NCBI RefSeq assembly: GCF_001653335.1
Contig: NZ_CP015079.1
Coordinates: 2,790,001-2,854,000 of the forward strand
Length of the DNA stretch: 64,000 nucleotides
Direction: 5' to 3'
Source: Nocardioides dokdonensis FR1436
Lineage (GTDB): Bacteria; Actinomycetota; Actinomycetes; Propionibacteriales; Nocardioidaceae
Shown: piece by piece, positions 24,036-31,668 of the stretch
Layout: the number at the start of each line of letters is the position of its first letter
How positions within the stretch are numbered: the first letter of the stretch is position 1
Program-made: the position numbers and the translations under genes
Notes under the pieces: generated by a model
Database searches by the model: none
The model's input: only the letters and a program-made list of their open reading frames with translations
Told to the model about the DNA's origin: nothing

Positions 24036-24929
24036 TCAGTCCAGGAACCCGGTGAATGCCACGTCGCTGATCGCGGTGGTGTCGCGGGCCGCCGGACCCG
24101 CGCCGGGCTCGGTGACCGACTCCACCCGCAGGCGTACCGTGCGCGTGGTCACCGCGCCGAGGTCGAGCGTCTGCGGCTCACGGGTCTCGTCCAGCTCCTG
24201 GCGCACCGGGGGAGCGTCGTCAAGCAGCCAGGTGACCGCGGTGATGCGCCGGCCGCCGGCGTAGAGGTCGAAGGTGGTGCCGTCGGAGTCGACGGAGGTC
24301 TTCGCGTAGCCGTTGACCAGTCCCACCGAGGTCAGCACCACCGGCTCCTCGAAGGTGAAGGTCAGCTCCGTGCCCGTCGCCGCGCCACGCACCCGCCAGG
24401 CGGTCGTCGGGTCGGCGTCGAGCAGGTTGCTCGCGTCGTACGTCGTGGTCTCGCCGGAGGCGATGTCGACGCTGTCGGCGTCCTGGGTCGGCGCCGAGGC
24501 CTCGGCCCGACGGGTGAGGTCGGCGGGGTCGCCCGAGGAGGCGTCCGTCCGCTCGGAGCCTGATGGGTCGTCGTCGCCACCGAGCGTGACGGCCAGCGTC
24601 ACAGCCAGCGCCACGACCAGCGCCACGACGCCCAGCACCAGCAGCGCCGCGAGCAACCGGCGGCGGCGCCGGGGGGCACGGTGCGGAGCGGGGTCAGGTC
24701 GGGGGGCGGGGCCGGGGACGACCGGCAGACCGGTCTCCGTGGGCTGCGACCAGGAGGGGGGCGCCGGCGGCGGCTGCTCGGCGTACAGGGGGTAGCGCAC
24801 GGGCGTGGGCTGCGCGCTCGGCAGCGGGGCGGCGACCTCGGGGGCGTCGTCGCGCGGCCGGCCGCAGCCGGTGCAGTAGCGCCCGACGTCGACCGCGGGC
24901 GTGCCGCAACCGGGGCAGTGCACCGTCAC
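24036..24929 (-). CDS. Zinc-ribbon, single-span membrane protein with discoidin/NADase-type glycan-binding domain
   Basis: A 297-residue protein. The N-terminal zinc ribbon has two CxxC knuckles (CPGCG at about 5-9, CTGCG at about 19-23); a Pro-rich linker follows, then one membrane span LLAALLVLGVVALVVALAVTLAV, so the C-terminus is outside. The outer part (SGETTTYDASNLLDADPTTAWRV, then LTFTFEEPVVLTSVGLVNGY) is a beta-sandwich of the discoidin-like, NADase-type glycan-binding group. GTG 24929 overlaps the stop of the DAHP synthase gene (GTGA). It may bind cell wall or an external sugar. Linkage to aromatic synthesis is not obvious. Confidence 0.78.
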   Translation of the reverse strand: MTVHCPGCGTPAVDVGRYCTGCGRPRDDAPEVAAPLPSAQPTPVRYPLYAEQPPPAPPSWSQPTETGLPVVPGPAPRPDPAPHRAPRRRRRLLAALLVLGVVALVVALAVTLAVTLGGDDDPSGSERTDASSGDPADLTRRAEASAPTQDADSVDIASGETTTYDASNLLDADPTTAWRVRGAATGTELTFTFEEPVVLTSVGLVNGYAKTSVDSDGTTFDLYAGGRRITAVTWLLDDAPPVRQELDETREPQTLDLGAVTTRTVRLRVESVTEPGAGPAARDTTAISDVAFTGFLD

Positions 24930-25975
24930 GAGGTGCGGATGCGCTCACCGGCGTCGACCCGGCCGACGACCGGGGGCAGCCGGCGGACCGCGGAGGCCAG
25001 CGCGCGCAGGTCGGTGCCGAGCAGTGCCTGCGGGCCGTCGCACAGCGCGGTCTCGGGGTCGGGGTGGACGTCGACGATGATGCCGTCGGCGCCGACCGCG
25101 ATCGCGGCCCGCGACAGCGGCACCACCAGGTCCTTGCGGCCGGCGGCGTGCGAGGGGTCGACGATCACCGGCAGGTGGCTGGTGGCCTGCACCACCGGAA
25201 CCGCGGAGATGTCGAGGGTGTTGCGGGTGGCGGGCTCGAAGGTGCGGATGCCGCGCTCGCACAGCACGATGTCGAGGTTGCCGCGCTGGGCGACGTACTC
25301 GGCCGCCATCAGCCACTCCTCGATCGTCGCGGTCATCCCGCGCTTGAGCAGCACCGGCTTGCCGGCGTCGCCCACGGCCTGCAGCAGCCCGAAGTTGGCC
25401 ATGTTGCGGGTGCCGACCTGCAGCATGTCGGCGTACTCCGCGACCACGGCGACGTCGCGGGCGTCCACGACCTCGGTGACCACCGGCAGCCCGGTCGCCT
25501 CGCGCACGTCGGCGAGGATCTCGAGCCCCCGCAGGCCCAGGCCCTGGAACGCGTACGGCGAGGTGCGCGGCTTGAACGCGCCGCCGCGCAGGATCGTGGC
25601 ACCGGCCGAGGCGGCCATCTGCGCTGCCTCGAGGGTCTGCGAGGGCGTCTCCACGGCACACGGTCCGGCCAGGAACGTGAACGTGTCGGGACCGATCGGC
25701 ACCTGGTGCCCCGCGGGACCGACCCAGACCGTGGACCGGTCGGAGTGGTGCTGACGGCTGACCAGCTTGTAGGGGTCGGAGATCCGGTGCACGTCGGCGA
25801 CCCCGCGCAGGGTGCGCAGGTTGAGGTGGTGGAAGGACTCGATGTCCCCGACCAGGCCGATGATCGTGCGGAGCACGCCCTTGCTGACGAAGGCCTCGCC
25901 ACCGACTTCCTCGACCCGCGCGACGACGTGCGCCACGTCCTCGTCGGTGGCCTCGGGAGACATGACGACGACCAT
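24926..25975 (-). CDS. 3-deoxy-7-phosphoheptulonate synthase, class I
   Basis: A 349-residue class I-beta (KDPS-related) DAHP synthase. An N-terminal ferredoxin-like regulatory part (MSPEATDEDVAHVVARVEE, VLRTIIGLVGD) precedes the barrel: FLAGPCAVETPSQ, LRGGAFKPRTSPYAFQG, LQVGTRNMANF, VLLKRGMTATIEEWL and PVIVDPSHAAG are the PEP, metal and phosphate motifs. It duplicates the activity of the non-homologous class II enzyme at 18762. TAGGCT 6 bases before ATG 25975 makes it another leaderless-type gene. Its stop overlaps the zinc-ribbon gene start. Confidence 0.92.
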   Translation of the reverse strand: MVVVMSPEATDEDVAHVVARVEEVGGEAFVSKGVLRTIIGLVGDIESFHHLNLRTLRGVADVHRISDPYKLVSRQHHSDRSTVWVGPAGHQVPIGPDTFTFLAGPCAVETPSQTLEAAQMAASAGATILRGGAFKPRTSPYAFQGLGLRGLEILADVREATGLPVVTEVVDARDVAVVAEYADMLQVGTRNMANFGLLQAVGDAGKPVLLKRGMTATIEEWLMAAEYVAQRGNLDIVLCERGIRTFEPATRNTLDISAVPVVQATSHLPVIVDPSHAAGRKDLVVPLSRAAIAVGADGIIVDVHPDPETALCDGPQALLGTDLRALASAVRRLPPVVGRVDAGERIRTS

Positions 25976-25981
25976 GGGTCG

Positions 25982-25987
25982 AGCCTA
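25982..25987 (-). promoter_or_regulatory. -10 box TAGGCT, leaderless promoter of the class I DAHP synthase gene
   Basis: On the reverse strand TAGGCT is followed by CGACCC and then ATG 25975 (6-base spacing). It is the same hexamer as before the class II gene. Confidence 0.6.
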
Positions 25988-26044
25988 GGTGGCACCCGGT
26001 GGGTCGGCGCGGACCTTTCCACCCCGCGAGACCGGGCTGCGGGC

Positions 26045-26995
26045 TCAGACCGCGATGTGCGGCACCTGGCCCTCGATCGGGCCGTCGTCGGGGTCGGGGT
26101 GCGGGCCGCCGGGACCCTGGGAGCGGGGCGGGCGCAGCTCGACGACGAGCATCGCGGTGAGCACCATCAGCCCGCCGCCGATCATCCTCGACGTCGTGGC
26201 CTCCCCGCCGAGCCAGACCGCGAAGGTGGCGGCGAAGACCGGCTCCATGCTCATGATGACCGCCGTGCGCGTGGGGGACAGGTGCGCCTGCGCCCAGGTC
26301 TGGCCGAGCAGCGCCAGCGCGCCGGCGACCAGGGCCATGTAGACCACCGAGGCCCAGTCGCCGCCGGTCTGCGGGAGCACGATCCCGTCGGGGGCGGTGG
26401 CCACCGTGCACACCACCGCGATCACCCCGATCTGCACGATCGACATGCCCAGCGCCTGGCGGGCGTCGGACCAGGCGCCGAGGCCGACGATGTGCAGGGC
26501 GTAGAGGATCGCGGAGACGAACGTGATCGCCTCGCCGTAGCCGACCGAGAGCCCGTCGAGGCTCAGCACCGCGAGGCCACCGGTGGCCAGCGCCACCGCG
26601 GTCCACGTCATCGCACCGATCCGGGTGCGCAGCAGCACGGCCGCCAGCAGCGGGGTGAGCACGACGTACATGCCGGTGATGAAGCCCGAGACGCTGGCCG
26701 GGGTGTGCGCCAGCCCCGCGGTCTGCAGGATCTGGGCCAGGCCGTAGACCAGGCCCAGCACCATCGCGTGGCGCCGGGACTCGCGCGAGAGCCGGCTCAC
26801 CGCTCGCGGCGCGACGATCACCATGGCGAGCGTGGCGATCGCGAACCGGACGGCCAGGAAGTCCAGGGTCGGCACCCGCTCGAGCAGGTCCTTGATGAGG
26901 AAGAAGGTGCTGCCCCAGCTCGCCGTCATCCCCAGCAGCGCGAGGGTGGCCAGCAGCGACGTGCGCCGGCTGACGACGGCGCCCGCGGGGCTCAC
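26045..26995 (-). CDS. EamA/DMT-family transporter
   Basis: A 316-residue carrier with about ten membrane spans in two EamA repeats (GMTASWGSTFFLIKDLL in repeat 1; YMALVAGALALLGQTWAQAHL and MSMEPVFAATFAVWLGGE in repeat 2). These are the landmarks of drug/metabolite exporters such as amino-acid or purine effluxers. The C-terminus is a Pro-rich cytoplasmic tail. GTG 26995 overlaps the endonuclease IV stop (GTGA), so it is translated from the nfo transcript. The substrate is unknown. Confidence 0.87.
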   Translation of the reverse strand: MSPAGAVVSRRTSLLATLALLGMTASWGSTFFLIKDLLERVPTLDFLAVRFAIATLAMVIVAPRAVSRLSRESRRHAMVLGLVYGLAQILQTAGLAHTPASVSGFITGMYVVLTPLLAAVLLRTRIGAMTWTAVALATGGLAVLSLDGLSVGYGEAITFVSAILYALHIVGLGAWSDARQALGMSIVQIGVIAVVCTVATAPDGIVLPQTGGDWASVVYMALVAGALALLGQTWAQAHLSPTRTAVIMSMEPVFAATFAVWLGGEATTSRMIGGGLMVLTAMLVVELRPPRSQGPGGPHPDPDDGPIEGQVPHIAV

Positions 26996-27915
26996 GGGGC
27001 GCCCACCGCTGCCGCGTGGGCGTCGGCGCGCAGCTGCTTGAGCAGCGCGATGTCGGGGTTGTCGTCGTCGCGCGACCCGGGTGTCTCCAGCACGAACGGC
27101 ACCCCGGCGGTGGCCGGGTGGGCGAAGAGCTCGGTGAAGGCACCGGTGCCGATGTGGCCCTCGCCGATCCGCTCGTGGCGGTCCTTGAACGCCCCGCGCA
27201 CGTCCTTGGAGTCGTTGGCGTGCACCAGCCGCAACCGGCCCGGGCCGCCGATCTCCACGACCCGGTCGAGGGTCGCGGTGGCGCCTCCGGGCTCGTCGAG
27301 CGGCGCGCCGGCGGCGAACACGTGGCAGGTGTCGAGGCAGATGCCCGCGCGCGGGTGGTGCTCCAGCACCTCGAGGTAGGCGGACAGGTCCTCGACACCG
27401 GCGCACAGCGACCGGCCCTGGCCCGCGGTCGGCTCGAGCAGCAGCCACGGCCCGTCCTCGCCCAGGGCCTCCAGCAGCGGCAGGAGCCCCTCGCGGACCT
27501 GGGTCAGCGCGGCCGCGTGCCGGTCGGCCGCGCCCTGGGGGTCGCCCGAGGGGTCGACGTACGAACCGGTGTGCACGACGACACCCTCCGCACCGATCTC
27601 GGCGGCGCGGCGCAGGTTGTGCGCGAGCACCGCGACGCTGTTCTCGTAGGTCTTCGGGGTGGGCGAGCCGAGGTTGACCAGGTAGGGGGAGTGGATGAAG
27701 GTGCGGACGCCGCGCTCGGCGGTCGCCGCGCGGAACGCCTCGTCCTCGGCGGGCCTGCCGGGGCTCAGCGCCCAGCCGCGCGGGTTGCCCACGAAGACCT
27801 GCAGCGTCTCGCACCCCAGCCGCTCGGCGTCGGCCAGCGCGCCGGCCACCAGGCCCTTGCCCACCAGGACGTGGGTGCCGATGGGGCTGCGCAGGGCGAG
27901 GTCGCTCGGGTTCAC
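26992..27915 (-). CDS. nfo: Deoxyribonuclease IV (endonuclease IV)
   Basis: A 307-residue AP endonuclease of base-excision repair, a TIM barrel with three zinc ions. Motifs in order: IGTHVLVGKGL, TLQVFVGNPRGW, FIHSPYLVNLGSP, VVVHTGSYVD, LLLEPTAGQG (metal Glu), ICLDTCHVFAAG, LVHANDSKDVRGAFKDRHE and GEGHIGTGAF; all metal His/Asp/Glu positions are present. TAGCGT lies 6 bases before GTG 27915, a leaderless arrangement. The EamA gene overlaps its end. No SOS box is visible here. Confidence 0.92.
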   Translation of the reverse strand: MNPSDLALRSPIGTHVLVGKGLVAGALADAERLGCETLQVFVGNPRGWALSPGRPAEDEAFRAATAERGVRTFIHSPYLVNLGSPTPKTYENSVAVLAHNLRRAAEIGAEGVVVHTGSYVDPSGDPQGAADRHAAALTQVREGLLPLLEALGEDGPWLLLEPTAGQGRSLCAGVEDLSAYLEVLEHHPRAGICLDTCHVFAAGAPLDEPGGATATLDRVVEIGGPGRLRLVHANDSKDVRGAFKDRHERIGEGHIGTGAFTELFAHPATAGVPFVLETPGSRDDDNPDIALLKQLRADAHAAAVGAP

Positions 27916-27921
27916 GGGAGC

Positions 27922-27927
27922 ACGCTA
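27922..27927 (-). promoter_or_regulatory. -10 box TAGCGT, leaderless promoter of nfo
   Basis: TAGCGT is followed by GCTCCC and then GTG 27915 on the reverse strand; there is no ribosome site. Confidence 0.55.
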
Positions 27928-27959
27928 GAAGAGCACCCCTGGCGCACCCAATCCGCGGG

Positions 27960-29996
27960 TCAGACGAGGTAGAGGGTGATGGTGGAGCCCTTGGGGACCA
28001 GCGTGCCGGCGCCGGGGTCGGTGCGGAACACGTAGCCGAGGCCGAGGTAGTCGCTGATGTTCTTGACCTCCACGACGAAGCCGAGGGCCTCCAGCTCGGA
28101 ACGGGCCGAGTCGACGCCCTGGGCGCGGACCCCGGGCACCTCGACGAGCTCGGGGCCCTTCGAGACGGTGAGCGTCACGGTGTCGCCCTTGAACAGTGAT
28201 CCGCCGGCGGGCTCCTGCGCCACGACGTCGCCCTCGGCGACGTCGTCGGAGAAGACCTCGGAGGCACGCTCGACGACCAGGCCCTTGCGCGCGAGGGTGC
28301 GTTCGGCCTCGTCCGCGGACCTGCCGACCCAGTCGCCCACGTTGACCGGCTTGCGGCCCTTGCTCACGACGAGGTCGACCGCGGCGCCGGGCCGCAGCTC
28401 CTTGCCGCGAGCGGGTGTGCTGCGCACGACCTGGCCGGCGGGGATCTTCTCGGAGAACTTCTCCTTGACCCTGCCGACCTCGAGCTGCACCTCGCCCAGC
28501 GCCGCCTCGGCGTCCTCGAGGGTGCGCCCGACCAGCTTCGGCACGGGGTAGAGCTCGACGCCGAGGCTCAGCACGATCGTGACCTCGTCGCCCTCGAGCG
28601 CCCGGCTGCCCGCACCGGGGTCGGCGCTGACGACGCGACCCTCGGGCACCTTGTTGCTGAAGACGCCGTCACCGACCACGACCTCGAAGCCCGCGTCCTC
28701 CAGCTCGGCGACCGCCGAGGTCCGGTTCTGCTCGAGCACGCTGGGCACCGTCGTGTAGCGCGCCCACCCGAACCACCAGGCACCCAGTCCGAGGGTGCTG
28801 GCCAGCAGCAGGGCCAGCAGGACCAGCAACGGTCCGCGCCAGCGGCGCCCGCGCCGAGGGACGGTCGGGGCCGTCGACGCGGCGGCGTGCGGGGGCGGCG
28901 GGGTGCTCGCGCGCAGGAACGAGGTCGGCTCCTCGTCGCTCCCGTACGCCGCAGCCACGGCGCCGGCGGGTCCGGGGCCGGCGCCGGGGCCGGTCGCCGG
29001 CACGGGCTCCTCGATGACGGGGGCGCCGGTGTCGGGGTGCAGCAGCAACGGGGCGAGGTCCTGGGTCAGCTCCGGGTCCTCCCGCACGCCCTCGGCGAGA
29101 GCGTGGGAGACCCGGTGGAGGTGGTGCAGCAGCACACCGGCGTCGGAGGGGCGCAGGCTGCGGTCCCGGGCCGTGGCCCGGGCCACCAGCGCGTCGACGT
29201 ACCCGGGCAGCCCGGGCACCCGCACCGACGGCGGGGCGACGTCCTCGTGCACGTGCTTGTAGGCGACCTGGATCGGGCTCTCGCCCTCGTGCGGCTTGAC
29301 GCCGGTGAGCAGCTCGTAGAGCAGGACCCCGACGGCGTACACGTCGGCGCGGGCGTCGCTGATCCCCTCGGAGACGAGCTCGGGTGCGAGGTAGGAGACG
29401 GTGCCGATGAGGACGCCACCGGTCGCGGTGTGCTGGGTGTCGGTGCCGACCGCCTTGGCGAGGCCGAAGTCGGCGACCTTCACCCGACCGTCGTCGGCGA
29501 TCAGGACGTTCTCGGGCTTGACGTCGCGGTGCACGATGCCGGCGCGGTGCGCGGCGGCCAGCGCCGAGACCACCGGCTCGACGAGCGCGAGCACCCGCGC
29601 GGGCGACATCGGGGCCTCCTTGGCGATGACGTCGCGCAGCGTGTGCCCCTCGATGAGCTCCATGGCCAGGAACACGGTGCCGTCGTCGGCGCCCTGGTCG
29701 TAGACGGCGACCACGTGGGGGTGGGTCAGTCGGGCAGCGGCGCGGGCCTCGCGCACGAAGCGGGCCGCGAACTCCTCGTCGTCGCCCAGGCCGACGTGCA
29801 TCACCTTGACCGCCACCACCCGGTCCAGGCGCAGGTCGGTGGCCTCGTAGACGCTGGCCATCCCGCCGCGGGCGATGCGCGGCCCGATCCGGTAGCGACC
29901 GTCGAGCAGCCGCCCGGTCATGGGGTCGCTCGCGGGGCCGGACGTGCCCTGGCGGGCCGGCCGGACGTCCTCGTGCGGGTGCCGGTCTGGCGGCAC
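27960..29996 (-). CDS. Ser/Thr protein kinase with four PASTA domains (PknB/PknL-like)
   Basis: A 678-residue membrane kinase. The kinase domain starts at about residue 30 (GRYRIGPRIARGGMASVYE), with VAVKVMH, the catalytic HRDVKPENV, DFGLA and APELV. A Pro/Ala linker leads to one span (LLVLLALLLASTLGLGAWWFGW), then four extracellular PASTA repeats, which bind muropeptides or lipid II in this family. GTG 29996 is chosen because a perfect AGGAGG is 5 bases upstream; ATG 29921 is 25 codons inside. It diverges from an Rv2175c-like gene; in Mycobacterium the neighbouring PknL phosphorylates Rv2175c. Confidence 0.92.
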   Translation of the reverse strand: MPPDRHPHEDVRPARQGTSGPASDPMTGRLLDGRYRIGPRIARGGMASVYEATDLRLDRVVAVKVMHVGLGDDEEFAARFVREARAAARLTHPHVVAVYDQGADDGTVFLAMELIEGHTLRDVIAKEAPMSPARVLALVEPVVSALAAAHRAGIVHRDVKPENVLIADDGRVKVADFGLAKAVGTDTQHTATGGVLIGTVSYLAPELVSEGISDARADVYAVGVLLYELLTGVKPHEGESPIQVAYKHVHEDVAPPSVRVPGLPGYVDALVARATARDRSLRPSDAGVLLHHLHRVSHALAEGVREDPELTQDLAPLLLHPDTGAPVIEEPVPATGPGAGPGPAGAVAAAYGSDEEPTSFLRASTPPPPHAAASTAPTVPRRGRRWRGPLLVLLALLLASTLGLGAWWFGWARYTTVPSVLEQNRTSAVAELEDAGFEVVVGDGVFSNKVPEGRVVSADPGAGSRALEGDEVTIVLSLGVELYPVPKLVGRTLEDAEAALGEVQLEVGRVKEKFSEKIPAGQVVRSTPARGKELRPGAAVDLVVSKGRKPVNVGDWVGRSADEAERTLARKGLVVERASEVFSDDVAEGDVVAQEPAGGSLFKGDTVTLTVSKGPELVEVPGVRAQGVDSARSELEALGFVVEVKNISDYLGLGYVFRTDPGAGTLVPKGSTITLYLV

Positions 29997-30001
29997 AGCG
30001 A

Positions 30002-30007
30002 CCTCCT
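30002..30007 (-). promoter_or_regulatory. Ribosome site AGGAGG deciding the kinase start
   Basis: A complete anti-Shine-Dalgarno match 5 bases before GTG 29996. A TACGAT -10-like hexamer is at 30047-30042. Confidence 0.6.
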
Positions 30008-30144
30008 GCGGGGCCGGACGGGGAAGGGAACCGGCGCGACCATCGTAGGTGGAACGGCCCCTGGGGCCGGGCAACGGCGGTCGGCGGCGGGTCGCCGTGG
30101 CGCGCGTTTGGTGGCCTGTTGGCCTGAGGTGGGAGCATGGGGGC

Positions 30145-30522
30145 ATGGACGAGACAACCCTGGCCGAGCAGGACCTGGCCGCCCTGGTCGACGACTGGAT
30201 CGATTGGGCCGAGGCCGCCAAGCGCCTCGAGGTGAGCGTGAGCAAGGTCCGCACGATGATCCGCACCCATGAGCTGGCCGCTGCAGTGCCCGTGGCGGGC
30301 GAGGGACAGAAGATCCCCGCTGCCTTCATCGACGAGGAGCTGAGGCTCCCGGTCAAGGGGCTGCCCGGTCTGCTCACCATGCTGCACGACGGACGCTTCG
30401 ACGACCGCGAGTGCATCGCCTGGCTCTTCCTCGACCTCGGTCTGCCCGGCCGCCCGATCGACGCGCTGCGGGAGAACCGCGGCTCCGAGGTCAAGCGCCG
30501 CGCCCAGGCGATGGCCCTCTAG
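30145..30522 (+). CDS. Rv2175c-like DNA-binding protein (winged HTH)
   Basis: A 125-residue protein: WIDWAEAAKRLEVSVSKVRTMIRTHELA is a helix-turn-helix and IPAAFIDEELRLPVKGLPGLLTMLHDGRFDDRECIAWLF the conserved C-terminal part of the Rv2175c family. In M. tuberculosis this protein is phosphorylated near its flexible N-terminus by PknL, which weakens DNA binding. Here the N-terminus has two adjacent Thr (MDETTLAEQ) and the kinase gene is divergent next door, so the same pairing is likely. ATG 30145 is used; an upstream in-frame ATG at 30049 lies in the shared promoter region. Confidence 0.87.
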   Translation: MDETTLAEQDLAALVDDWIDWAEAAKRLEVSVSKVRTMIRTHELAAAVPVAGEGQKIPAAFIDEELRLPVKGLPGLLTMLHDGRFDDRECIAWLFLDLGLPGRPIDALRENRGSEVKRRAQAMAL

Positions 30523-30543
30523 GTCCTCACCTGAGTCGGCACC

Positions 30544-31005
30544 GTGGTCTACCGCGTGTCACCCGAGAACGTCCGCCCCCCGCGGGGCGGCCCCACCGGG
30601 CTGCTCGCGCTGCTCGTGGTGCTCGCCCTGACCCTCGCCATCTGGTTGGCGGCCGGGCGCGATCCCGGCACCCCCACCTTCGGGGGCCGGGACCCGGACA
30701 GCAGGTCCGCACCGAACGAGGCCCCGGCCACCGACCCGGTCAGCGGCCTGCCCTGGGTGGCGGCCGCCGAGCTGACCCCGCTCGGCATCGAGGTGCTGGC
30801 CCGGCTCAGCACCGGTCGGCCGCTGCCTGACGCCGTGCAGCGGCGCCCGTTCGACAACGCCATCGGGTTGCTGCCGGCGCAGGCCGCGCCCGGCTACTAC
30901 ACCGAGCTCGTCGTCGGCAGCGGCACGCTGCTCGTCACCGGTGTGCGTGGGGAGCGGTACTGGAGCGACGACGCCGGGGTGTCCTTCGAGCGCGTCGGGC
31001 CCTGA
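30544..31005 (+). CDS. Membrane-anchored barnase/RNase-N1-fold protein lacking catalytic Arg and His
   Basis: A 153-residue protein with one N-terminal span (LLALLVVLALTLAIWLAAG, about 20-38) and an exported C-terminal domain. PWVAAAELTPLGIEVLARLSTG, PFDNAIGLLPAQAAPGYYTELVV and GERYWSDDAGVSFERV match, block by block, the barnase/RNase Sa layout (FQNREGLLP, GYYREYTV, YWTEDHYASF). The catalytic Glu in YYTELVV is kept, but the active-site Arg strand reads TLLVTG and the catalytic His position reads Asp/Ala (SDDAGVSF). It is therefore predicted to be an inactive or altered guanyl-RNase. No barstar gene is adjacent. GTG 30544 start is tentative. Confidence 0.68.
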   Translation: MVYRVSPENVRPPRGGPTGLLALLVVLALTLAIWLAAGRDPGTPTFGGRDPDSRSAPNEAPATDPVSGLPWVAAAELTPLGIEVLARLSTGRPLPDAVQRRPFDNAIGLLPAQAAPGYYTELVVGSGTLLVTGVRGERYWSDDAGVSFERVGP

Positions 31006-31009
31006 CGGA

Positions 31010-31028
31010 GCCCGCGCCGGGCGCGGGC
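31010..31028. terminator. Perfect hairpin between convergent genes
   Basis: GCCCGCGCC (31010-31018) and GGCGCGGGC (31020-31028) are exact complements around one base, in the 29-base gap between the RNase-like gene and the convergent reductase gene. There is no T-tract. Confidence 0.55.
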
Positions 31029-31034
31029 CGGGGC

Positions 31035-31601
31035 TCAGCGCCCGGTCTCGTACCTGGTCATCAGCACGCCGCCGGGGAACGCCCGGGTCTCCACCAGGTC
31101 CAGGTGCACCCAGGTGCCCAGGACCGGGAAGAACGGCGTGCCGCCGCCCACCAGGACCGGGTGCGTGACGAGCACGTACTCGTCGACCAGCCCGGCCCGC
31201 ACGGCCGCGGCGGCGAGGGTGGCGCCGCCGACGTCGATCGTGCCTCCCGCCTCCGCCTTGAGCCGGGCGATCTCGGTGACGGCGTCGGCGGTGACGAGGC
31301 GGGCGTTCCAGTCGACCGCGACGCCGGTCGTCGACGAGAACACCACCTTCGGCAGGTCCCGCCAGCGGCGGGCGAACTGGATCTGCGCCGGTGTCGCGCC
31401 GGGCTGCTGGTCGGCGGTGGGCCAGTGGGAGCTCATCGACTCCCACAACCGGCGCCCGTACAGCGCCACGTCCGTCGCCGCGACCCGGTCGGACCACCAC
31501 TGGAACAGCTCGTCGCTCGGCACGCCCCAGCCCAGGTCGTCGCCCGGCGTGGCGATGTAGCCGTCCAGGCTCACGTTCATCGCGAAGGTCAGTGTGCGCA
31601 T
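31035..31601 (-). CDS. Dihydrofolate reductase/RibD C-terminal family protein
   Basis: A 188-residue NADPH-binding reductase-like protein: MRTLTFAMNVSLDGYIATPGDD, VALYGRRLWESM, GGTIDVGGATLAAAAVRAGLVDE and VLVTHPVLVGGGTPFF are landmarks of the RibD_C/DHFR-like group (YyaP-like). The substrate is unknown; it is neither a full RibD (no deaminase domain) nor a classical FolA. I chose ATG 31601, the typical family start; ATG 31634 would add 11 residues. It stands alone between convergent and same-strand genes. Confidence 0.83.
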   Translation of the reverse strand: MRTLTFAMNVSLDGYIATPGDDLGWGVPSDELFQWWSDRVAATDVALYGRRLWESMSSHWPTADQQPGATPAQIQFARRWRDLPKVVFSSTTGVAVDWNARLVTADAVTEIARLKAEAGGTIDVGGATLAAAAVRAGLVDEYVLVTHPVLVGGGTPFFPVLGTWVHLDLVETRAFPGGVLMTRYETGR

Positions 31602-31668
31602 GGCGTCAAGACCGCCACGGCGAGCGGGACTCATCGCTCCGACCGGCTGCCCGGGTGGGCACCGCCCG

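Noticed and set aside
27016-27972. + strand frame of 318 codons over nfo
   Set aside because: Antisense to an intact endonuclease IV with all metal ligands; the translation is low-complexity.
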